DNA of 12,200 nucleotides from Actinomycetes bacterium. GTDB taxonomy: Bacteria > Actinomycetota > Acidimicrobiia > Spongiisociales > UBA5794. The stretch spans positions 1 to 12,200 of the forward strand of contig JAMBLH010000119.1 in the NCBI GenBank assembly GCA_023336875.1, in the 5' to 3' direction. The translations under genes and the position numbers were made by a program. The notes beneath the pieces were generated by a model, which worked only from the letters and a program-made list of their open reading frames with translations, made no database searches and had not been told where the DNA came from. Numbering within the stretch: the first letter of the stretch is position 1; each line of letters opens with the position of its first letter. Shown piece after piece: positions 7,122-12,200 of this stretch.

Positions 7122-7845
7122 TGCACTCGAGGTAAGAGACCTCAAGGCCAGTATCGGCGATCTTGAGATTCTTACGGGTCTCGATCTTGTGGTTCCCTTT
7201 GGAGAGGTGCACGCGATCATGGGTCCGAACGGATCAGGTAAATCAACGCTTAGCCACGTTCTGATGGGCAACCCTGTATATGAGGCTTCCGGGTCTGCAA
7301 CGATAGGTGGCGTCGAGATCATGGACATGACCGTCGACGAGCGGGCACGCGCTGGCCTCTTCGAGGCGTTCCAATATCCAACGGAGGTCCCAGGCGTCAC
7401 GCTTGACGACCTGACCGAGGAGATGGCGATCTCGACTCCTTCCGATGACGGCTTCGAACAGCGAACAGTCGCTGCTTCTGAACGTCTCGGTATGGAGAGG
7501 TTCCGCGAGCGGGCGGTCAACGTCAACTTGTCAGGCGGCGAGAAGAAACGTTCGGAGATGTATCTGCTCGGAGTCGCGAACCCCAAGGTCGCGATCCTGG
7601 ATGAGATCGACTCCGGTCTCGACATCGACGCTGTTCGCGAGGTTGCAGATATGGTCGAGTCTCTGCGCGGCCCTGGTCTCGGCATCGTCGTTATTACGCA
7701 CTACAGCCGCATTCTGCGCTACATGTCAGCCGACCGAATCCATGTCATGGTCGGGGGACGCGTTGTGAGGTCTGGTGGGCCCGAGATCGCGGAAGAGCTC
7801 GAGGCTGACGGATACACGGCATACCAGGTCGCCGCCGCTGGTTGA
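7114..7845 (+). CDS. sufC: Fe-S assembly ATPase SufC
   Basis: SufC is the ABC-type ATPase of SufBC2D; ATP binding and dimerisation rearrange the scaffold during cluster assembly. It is soluble and not a transporter. The 243-residue protein has Walker A GPNGSGKST (37-45), the Q-loop Gln87 in EAFQYPTEVPGV, the ABC signature LSGGEKKR (139-146), Walker B VAILDEIDSGLD (159-170) and the switch histidine His196 in VITHYSRI. EAFQYP, GGEKKR and the DEIDSGLDIDA block are typical of SufC. The ATG at 7114 is preferred over an in-frame TTG at 7087 because GGGGAG lies seven bases upstream and the protein then starts at the family's usual point. It overlaps the Rieske gene by eight bases. Confidence 0.96.
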   Translation: MSSALEVRDLKASIGDLEILTGLDLVVPFGEVHAIMGPNGSGKSTLSHVLMGNPVYEASGSATIGGVEIMDMTVDERARAGLFEAFQYPTEVPGVTLDDLTEEMAISTPSDDGFEQRTVAASERLGMERFRERAVNVNLSGGEKKRSEMYLLGVANPKVAILDEIDSGLDIDAVREVADMVESLRGPGLGIVVITHYSRILRYMSADRIHVMVGGRVVRSGGPEIAEELEADGYTAYQVAAAG

Positions 7846-8541
7846 ATGCCAGACATGACACATCAACAGACCACGCAGCTCGAACTTCTCTACATAGCCG
7901 ATCCGATGTGTTCGTGGTGTTGGGGCTTTGCCCCCGTCATCGAGAAGATCGATCACTCGTTCGACATCCCTATGCGAGTCGTCGTTGGTGGCCTCAGACC
8001 AGGTGACAGAGCAGAGCCGTTGAACCGGGTCCGACCAATGCTCGAGCACCACTGGGCACAGGTTGCTGCCGCTTCCGGCCAACCCTTCGATGTGAAAGCG
8101 CTGGATCGCACAGATTGGATGTATGACACCATGGTCCCAGACACGGCCGTGGTGACGATGCGTCAGACGGCACCCGACGAGACGCTTCGGTTCCTCGCCA
8201 CAGTGCAGAGGGCGTTCTATGCGGATGTCACCGATGTGACCGATCCCGATGTGTATGGAGATCTCGTTGTTGGATTCCCCGTCGACCCAGACGGGTTCGT
8301 CGCTGCCGTTCGCTCACCTGAAATGCATGCGGTCGCGGAGAAGGACTTTCAGGAAGCTCAATGGATGGGCGTCACAGGATTCCCGTCGCTGCTTCTACGC
8401 GACGGCGCAACAACTGTCCCCGTCGCCCTCGGATACGCGCCATTTGCCCAGATAGCCGAGCGCATCAACGGCATCGTCGAGACGAAGTTCCCCGCGAGTG
8501 CAGAATCACTCATCTGTGACATCGACGACCCAGCCTGCTGA
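7846..8541 (+). CDS. DsbA/FrnE-family thiol oxidoreductase, CSWC motif
   Basis: This is a 231-residue thioredoxin-fold protein of the DsbA/FrnE type. The active-site Cys22-Ser-Trp-Cys25 in DPMCSWCWGFAP and the cis-proline loop MGVTGFPSLLL (Pro180) are intact, with the helical insert between them. There is no signal peptide, so it probably acts in the cytosol on disulfides or thiols; the substrate is unknown. Two further cysteines sit at the very C-terminus (Cys224 and the final residue Cys231), a possible second redox pair. The ATG follows the sufC stop with no gap, which suggests co-transcription and coupled translation, although no Shine-Dalgarno is evident and Met4 (7855) is an alternative start. 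Its place in the SUF operon hints at a role in oxidative stress or thiol handling during Fe-S assembly (inference). Confidence 0.88.
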   Translation: MPDMTHQQTTQLELLYIADPMCSWCWGFAPVIEKIDHSFDIPMRVVVGGLRPGDRAEPLNRVRPMLEHHWAQVAAASGQPFDVKALDRTDWMYDTMVPDTAVVTMRQTAPDETLRFLATVQRAFYADVTDVTDPDVYGDLVVGFPVDPDGFVAAVRSPEMHAVAEKDFQEAQWMGVTGFPSLLLRDGATTVPVALGYAPFAQIAERINGIVETKFPASAESLICDIDDPAC

Positions 8542-8555
8542 ATTGGCTCTGAAGA

Positions 8556-9743
8556 TCAAGCAGATGTGAGTGGCAGGGTGAATTCAACTCTACCTCCTGG
8601 ACCCGGTTCGGCCCATATCTCGCCGTCGAGCGCCGTGACGAAGCCCTTCGCAATGGCAAGCCCAAGACCGCTGCCATCTGTCTCACGATTGCGATCGGCA
8701 TCTGGTCGGCTGAAGGAGTCGAAGGCATATCCAACGAATTCCTCACTGAACCCTGGACCTTCGTCGGATACCACGACGGAGGCGCCACCGTTCTGAGATA
8801 CCGCCACAGTGACCGCCGACCCATCCGGTGCGTATCGGATGGCATTGTCGAGCAGGTTTCTCATCACCCTCGAAACTGCCTCAGGCCCGGTACTCACCAC
8901 AACTCGCGTCGGCGCATCAAGAACAAGCTCAACGTTCTCCTTTGTCGCAACGGGGAGAAAGATCTCGATCGCCTCATCGGCTACGTCGGTGAGATCCGTC
9001 GGCATCGCTTCAATCGCCATGTCGCCTGACTGGATGCGCGCAAGCAGGAAGAGGTCGTCGACGAGCGAGTGGAGTGCTCCGAGATCTCGCTGGAGCGATG
9101 CGTAGTATCGATCAGGATCGGCAGCCAGCCCGTCCCTGAGTGCCTCAACGGCAACCTGCGCCGAAGCGAGAGGTGTACGAAGATCGTGCCCCACGGCGGC
9201 AAAGAACTGCCGTCGTCGCTCATCCTCGTTGGCTTTGGCTGTGGCGTCCGCCTCGAGTCTCCGTGCCATTTCGTCGATTCCCGCCGCCAGTCGCCCTATC
9301 TCATCCGCCCTTGTCACGTTGGTACGAGCAGCGAGATCTCCTTCGGCCACGTCACTGGTGGTCGCAGCCATCTCCTGAAGATCCACGGTCAGAGCTCGAC
9401 TCGCTGAGAATGCGAAACCAAGAGCAGCCAGGAGGCCGAACCCGAGCACGATGAGAACAACGGTCAGATCATGGTCTGAGATGAACATGCGGTTCGCTGC
9501 GATCGCGAGACCGAACACGACAACGACCAGAGAAACCAGAGAAAGAGCAAAGACGGTGACGGCAAGTCGGGACGATCGCTGCGCGGCCCGTGGCAGCAGC
9601 AGTGCTGCTGCTGTGCTGGCCGCGGCCATGAAGACGAAGATCGTTGCGAGCTCGATGCGGTCGGATGCAGATGGCTGCATGGTGACCTCGAAGACAACCA
9701 GTCCCATTACGATCGCTGCAAGGGAGAAGAGGAGCGCCTTCAC
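8556..9743 (-). CDS. Membrane sensor histidine kinase
   Basis: This 395-residue kinase is partner of the response regulator just upstream. About four membrane helices (roughly 3-20, 31-50, 59-83 and 92-113) are followed by a HAMP-like linker (114-168). The HisKA domain carries the phosphorylated His186 in GHDLRTPLAS. The HATPase_c domain has N box NLLDNAIRYAP (296-306), G1 DEGPGF (327-332) and G2 GSGLGLAIAKG (357-367). There is no sizeable extracytoplasmic sensor domain, so the signal is probably sensed in or at the membrane, or through a partner protein. I chose the GTG at 9743 because it overlaps the regulator stop as GTGA, a classic coupling arrangement. An in-frame GTG at 9770 is the alternative. 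The 3' end lies 14 bp from the convergent oxidoreductase gene. Confidence 0.93.
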   Translation of the reverse strand: MKALLFSLAAIVMGLVVFEVTMQPSASDRIELATIFVFMAAASTAAALLLPRAAQRSSRLAVTVFALSLVSLVVVVFGLAIAANRMFISDHDLTVVLIVLGFGLLAALGFAFSASRALTVDLQEMAATTSDVAEGDLAARTNVTRADEIGRLAAGIDEMARRLEADATAKANEDERRRQFFAAVGHDLRTPLASAQVAVEALRDGLAADPDRYYASLQRDLGALHSLVDDLFLLARIQSGDMAIEAMPTDLTDVADEAIEIFLPVATKENVELVLDAPTRVVVSTGPEAVSRVMRNLLDNAIRYAPDGSAVTVAVSQNGGASVVVSDEGPGFSEEFVGYAFDSFSRPDADRNRETDGSGLGLAIAKGFVTALDGEIWAEPGPGGRVEFTLPLTSA

Positions 9744-10441
9744 GGCTTGAACCTGTAGCCACGGCCCCACACGGTCTGGATGCGGTCGGGCGCGTCGGCA
9801 TCTCGCTCGATCTTCTGGCGTAGCCGTCGTACATGGACGGTCACCGTTGAGGGGTCCTGCCAGTCGGTACTAGATCCCCAGACCTGGTCGAGTAACTGAC
9901 TCCGGGAGAAGACCTGTCGCGGCGACGACGCTAGGTACATGAGTAGGTCGAACTCCATCGGAGGCATATCGACTCGGTCTCCCTCCACGATCACCTCTCG
10001 TGTTCTGCCGTCGATGATGAGGCCGTCGAACTCGAGGTTCTTGGTTGTGTGCTCCGTAGCATTTGTGCGCCGCAGCACGGATCTGACTCTTGCTGCAAGT
10101 TCGCGCGGGGAGAAGGGCTTCACCACGTAGTCGTCTGCACCCAGCTCGAGCCCGAGGACACGATCAACTTCCTCTGCACGTGCCGTCAGGAGGATCACGG
10201 GAACCTGTGTGTGTTTTCTCAGTTCCGTAATCACGGAGTACCCGTCGAGTTTCGGAAGCATCACATCGAGAACGATGAGATCCGGTTCGCGTTCCGCAAC
10301 GCACGCAAGAGCTGCTTCGCCGTCAATCGCCTCGAACGTCGAGAAACCTTCGCGGTCGAGATAGGCGCACACGACTTCGCGGACCATTGCCTCATCGTCA
10401 ACAACGAGGACGCTGCGTCGAAGCGAAGTGTTCTGCACCAT
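9740..10441 (-). CDS. OmpR/PhoB-family response regulator
   Basis: This 233-residue regulator has a receiver domain (about 9-124) with acidic pair Asp15-Asp16, phospho-acceptor Asp59 in LIVLDVMLPKLDGY, Thr86 in LLTARAE and Lys108 in VVKPFSPRE. A winged-helix DNA-binding domain (about 135-233) contains PPMEFDLLMYLASSPRQVFS, TVTVHVRRLRQKIE and the typical ending VWGRGYRFKP. The open frame runs far upstream, but homology begins at about the ATG at 10441, so the longer reading is an artefact that would cover the divergent gene. TACGCT (minus strand, 10453-10448) sits six bases before this ATG and no Shine-Dalgarno is seen, so the message may be leaderless. GTTCA-type direct repeats lie directly upstream and suggest autoregulation. 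Confidence 0.94.
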   Translation of the reverse strand: MVQNTSLRRSVLVVDDEAMVREVVCAYLDREGFSTFEAIDGEAALACVAEREPDLIVLDVMLPKLDGYSVITELRKHTQVPVILLTARAEEVDRVLGLELGADDYVVKPFSPRELAARVRSVLRRTNATEHTTKNLEFDGLIIDGRTREVIVEGDRVDMPPMEFDLLMYLASSPRQVFSRSQLLDQVWGSSTDWQDPSTVTVHVRRLRQKIERDADAPDRIQTVWGRGYRFKP

Positions 10442-10447
10442 GACATG

Positions 10448-10453
10448 AGCGTA
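10448..10453 (-). promoter_or_regulatory. Candidate leaderless -10 of the regulator gene
   Basis: On the minus strand TACGCT fits the actinobacterial TANNNT -10 pattern. Six bases separate it from the regulator ATG, which would place the transcription start at the start codon. No -35 is visible. The GTTCAG repeat at 10460-10465 lies where an activator could touch polymerase. Confidence 0.35.
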
Positions 10454-10459
10454 CGACAG

Positions 10460-10508
10460 GTTCAGATTTCCGCGAGGGGTGTTCAGGGTTTGTTCATATT
10501 GCGTTCGT
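10460..10508. promoter_or_regulatory. GTTCA direct repeats, candidate PhoB/PhoP-type box
   Basis: GTTCAG (10460), GTTCAG (10481), GTTCAT (10492) and GTTCGT (10503) all point the same way. The last three are spaced exactly 11 bp apart, one helical turn; the first is 21 bp upstream. OmpR/PhoB-class regulators bind as head-to-tail dimers to direct repeats on this period, and the Streptomyces PHO box is built from GTTCACC-like units at 11 bp. The site lies between the regulator gene and the divergent spondin gene, so it could control either or both. The repeats are seen directly; binding is inferred. Confidence 0.55.
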
Positions 10509-10561
10509 GTGGTGGCAAGACCTGCAGTGCATTCTTCTAGGAGACACACAGGAGGTGTGAT

Positions 10562-11893
10562 TTGTACCAACACGGTCACTCGATGCCCCAATGGCATCAG
10601 ATTCGAGTCCTTGTACTCGCGGCGGCGCTGATCGCCGCACTCGTCGCGTTCGCGGCACCGGCATCTGCAACTTCCGAGCATTACGGCTCCCCGGACGTTG
10701 AGACGTATCTCGTCACAGTCGAGAATCTCACAGAGAACCAGACACTCACGCCTGCGGTAATCGCGGCTCACGAGAAGAGCTTCCGGTTGTATCGGAACAA
10801 TCGTCCCGCGTCGAACGGGCTGCAGCAACTTGCTGAGAATGGTGACGTTCCTGTGCTTCTTGATGAGCTCAATGGTGCTGATGGCGTGTATAGCGCGGTA
10901 CCGACGAATGGCGGTGCAATCGCTCCCGGCGCCAGCGCAAGCGCTCGGATCACGACAGCCGGCGATGCAAACAGGATCTCGGTCGCCGCCATGCTCATCT
11001 GTAGCAATGATGGGTTCGCCGGCGTGAACGGGGCTCGTGTCTCTCAGCGCAGAGGAGAGACCACAAGGTATGGCCGGGCATTTGACGCAGGAACGGAGAT
11101 CAATACACAGTTGTTCGACGACCTTGTTCCACCGTGCTCTGGCATCCCTGGGACCGGCACCGGCATGTCGAATCCCGCGCTTGCCGAAGACGGAGTTGTC
11201 CGTCGTCACGCTGGAATCACAGAAGCTGGCGACCTGACACCCGCTGCCAACGGCTGGCACGATCCGGTCATCAAGGTGACCATCGAGCGAGTGGCGACCT
11301 ATGAGGTCACCATCACGAATCTGACGTCTGGTCAGCCGATCACTCCTGCAGTGTTCGCCGCCCATTCCGGTCGCCATGATCTGTTCCGTCGCGGTGCAGA
11401 GGCATCCAATGGGATTCAGCAGCTCGCCGAGAACGGTGGTGTTGGGGTACTGGCAGCAGAGGTTGCGGCGAATCCTTCGATCTCGGCATCCGCGATCGTC
11501 GGGGGCGCTCCACTTGCTCCAGGCACGAGCGAGTCGGTGAGTGTTGATGTTGTCGGTCGAGCAAACCGGTTCTCACTTGCCTCGATGCTCGTGTGCACAA
11601 ATGACGGCTTTGGCGGCATTGATGGGAAGCGTCTGCCGAGGACAATCGGTAGCGAGCGTACCTATAACGCCCGTGCATACGATGCGGGTACGGAGATGAA
11701 CACCGAGCTCTTTGCGGATCTCGTTCCGCCATGTGATGGTGATCTCATGACAGGCACGGATATGTCGAACTCTGCACTTGCAGAGGGCGGCACCATTGGG
11801 CGACACGGCGGGATCGACGGCGTTGGCGATCTGACCGATGCCCATGCATGGTCAGGCCCAGTTGTCCAGGTCACAATCGAACGCACCGGCTGA
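10562..11893 (+). CDS. Secreted protein with two tandem Spondin_N domains
   Basis: This 443-residue exported protein has a signal peptide with hydrophobic core VLVLAAALIAALVAFAAP and probable cleavage after ASA (residue 36). Two homologous Spondin_N-like domains (about 47-243 and 247-443) follow. Each has the same order: a YxVTxxNLT strand, a TPAV-AAH block, SNG-QQLAENG, an APG segment, a SxASML-C-NDGF-G core, DAGTE-NT, LVPPC, a MSN-ALAE segment, RH-GI, GDLT and V-VTIER. Each domain has two cysteines (Cys147/192 and Cys345/391), probably forming one disulfide. Spondin domains occur in extracellular adhesion proteins of animals; the role of bacterial members is not established. The start is TTG, chosen because AGGAGGTG (10550-10557) is well placed for it. 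ATG at 10583 (Met8) also yields a good signal peptide but is too far from that site. There is no sortase motif or membrane anchor at the C-terminus. Confidence 0.85.
   Translation: MYQHGHSMPQWHQIRVLVLAAALIAALVAFAAPASATSEHYGSPDVETYLVTVENLTENQTLTPAVIAAHEKSFRLYRNNRPASNGLQQLAENGDVPVLLDELNGADGVYSAVPTNGGAIAPGASASARITTAGDANRISVAAMLICSNDGFAGVNGARVSQRRGETTRYGRAFDAGTEINTQLFDDLVPPCSGIPGTGTGMSNPALAEDGVVRRHAGITEAGDLTPAANGWHDPVIKVTIERVATYEVTITNLTSGQPITPAVFAAHSGRHDLFRRGAEASNGIQQLAENGGVGVLAAEVAANPSISASAIVGGAPLAPGTSESVSVDVVGRANRFSLASMLVCTNDGFGGIDGKRLPRTIGSERTYNARAYDAGTEMNTELFADLVPPCDGDLMTGTDMSNSALAEGGTIGRHGGIDGVGDLTDAHAWSGPVVQVTIERTG
10700..11890 (+). repeat. Internal tandem duplication of the spondin domain
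   Basis: The coding sequence consists of two copies of a roughly 590-bp unit (about 10700-11290 and 11300-11890). The encoded domains keep the same motif order and cysteine positions, while the DNA is clearly diverged, so the duplication is old rather than recent. Single-domain bacterial spondin proteins are the usual comparison. Confidence 0.75.
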
Positions 11894-11915
11894 CACAAGA
11901 ACCACATCCATCTAC

Positions 11916-11948
11916 GCGGGGATCTCGTCCAACAGGCGGGATCCCCGC
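11916..11948 (+). other. Alternative hairpin competing with the terminator
   Basis: GCGGGGATC (11916-11924) pairs perfectly with GATCCCCGC (11940-11948), leaving a 15-base loop. The right arm overlaps both the 3' edge of the left arm and most of the right arm of the terminator stem at 11931-11953, so the two structures cannot coexist. The geometry resembles an anti-terminator/terminator pair, though the stem with the tight loop should be more stable. Confidence 0.4.
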
Positions 11949-11955
11949 CTGTTTT
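11931..11955 (+). terminator. Intrinsic terminator after the spondin gene
   Basis: AACAGGCGGG (11931-11940) and CCCGCCTGTT (11944-11953) form a perfect 10-bp, GC-rich stem with a 3-base loop, running into TTTT (11952-11955). It sits 37 bases after the spondin stop codon and before the sirtuin gene. The U-tract is short, so termination may be partial. Confidence 0.7.
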
Positions 11956-11975
11956 GGCCTGCCAGAATGGACACC

Positions 11976-12200
11976 ATGGATGCACCCGTTGAACAACTTG
12001 CTGAGCTCATCGCTGACGCCGATGCGATCCTGATCGTCACCGGTGCTGGGGTATCGACCGATAGCGGCATCCCTGACTTTCGTGGACCCAAGGGTGTGTG
12101 GAAGACGGAGCAGCCCGTGATGTTCCAGGACTTCCTGAGCGACTCTGAGGCTCGGGTCGAATACTGGGATCAGAAGTCGAGAGCCGCAGCAGCGTTCAAC
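11976..12200 (+). CDS. Sir2-family NAD-dependent deacylase (5' part, cut by window end)
   Basis: Only the first 75 codons lie in the window. They show the sirtuin NAD-binding signature: ILIVTGAGVSTDSGIPDFRG (residues 18-37), followed by PKGVW. Sirtuins remove acyl groups from lysines using NAD. The GPKGVW extension after PDFR resembles the SIRT6-like/class IV branch and differs from the CobB-type and Mycobacterium Sir2 sequences I know. The catalytic histidine and zinc cysteines lie beyond the edge and cannot be checked. No Shine-Dalgarno is seen. CAGAAT (11963-11968) lies seven bases before this ATG, compatible with a leaderless start. An in-frame ATG at 11967 would add three residues. Confidence 0.88.
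   Translation, partial: MDAPVEQLAELIADADAILIVTGAGVSTDSGIPDFRGPKGVWKTEQPVMFQDFLSDSEARVEYWDQKSRAAAAFN

Noticed and set aside
10442..11377. Long minus-strand extension of the response regulator reading (to 545 residues)
   Set aside because: It is antisense to the spondin gene and shows no receiver-family similarity. The receiver domain begins right after the ATG at 10441.

Overview
The window is about 12 kb of densely packed bacterial chromosome of moderately high GC. Gene content points to Actinomycetota: a NucS/EndoMS mismatch endonuclease (the MutS/MutL substitute of this phylum), a SUF operon with a Rieske ferredoxin gene between sufD and sufC, a short group-2 sigma factor, GTG/TTG starts, and several genes that look leaderless. 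A deep-branching class such as Acidimicrobiia is possible, but that is inference. I see no phage, transposon, CRISPR array, tRNA or rRNA.

Layout. (1) 1-143 is a promoter region with two perfect inverted repeats, leading into sufB (144-1547). (2) nucS follows on the same strand (1589-2248) and meets a convergent sigma-70 gene (2260-3189, minus). (3) Divergent from the sigma gene is a secreted lipoprotein with beta domains and a DUF4015 glycosidase-like barrel (3309-4814). It overlaps tail-to-tail by 19 bp with a secreted M23/LytM-like peptidase (4796-5410, minus). (4) After a 185-bp divergent intergenic region comes a tight plus-strand operon: sufD (GTG start), Rieske ferredoxin (4-bp overlap), sufC (8-bp overlap) and a DsbA/FrnE-type CSWC oxidoreductase (no gap). 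(5) Convergent to this is an OmpR/PhoB-type response regulator and a histidine kinase (minus strand, GTGA overlap). (6) Divergent from the regulator is a secreted protein made of two tandem Spondin_N domains (10562-11893, TTG start with a strong Shine-Dalgarno). (7) A terminator-like hairpin with a competing alternative hairpin follows, and the window ends in the 5' part of a Sir2/sirtuin deacetylase gene.

How the genes work together. SufB, SufC and SufD form the SufBC2D scaffold that builds Fe-S clusters. Here the scaffold genes are split: sufB lies 4 kb from sufD-sufC, and sufS/sufU are not in the window. The Rieske protein is a possible recipient of, or electron donor to, the system, and the CSWC oxidoreductase suggests thiol redox coupling. 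The lipoprotein and M23 protein are envelope or peptidoglycan factors. The most notable regulatory structure is a set of GTTCA-type direct repeats on an 11-bp period in the 120-bp gap between the response regulator and the tandem-spondin gene. This is the geometry bound by PhoB/PhoP-class regulators, so the two-component system probably controls itself and/or the secreted spondin protein.
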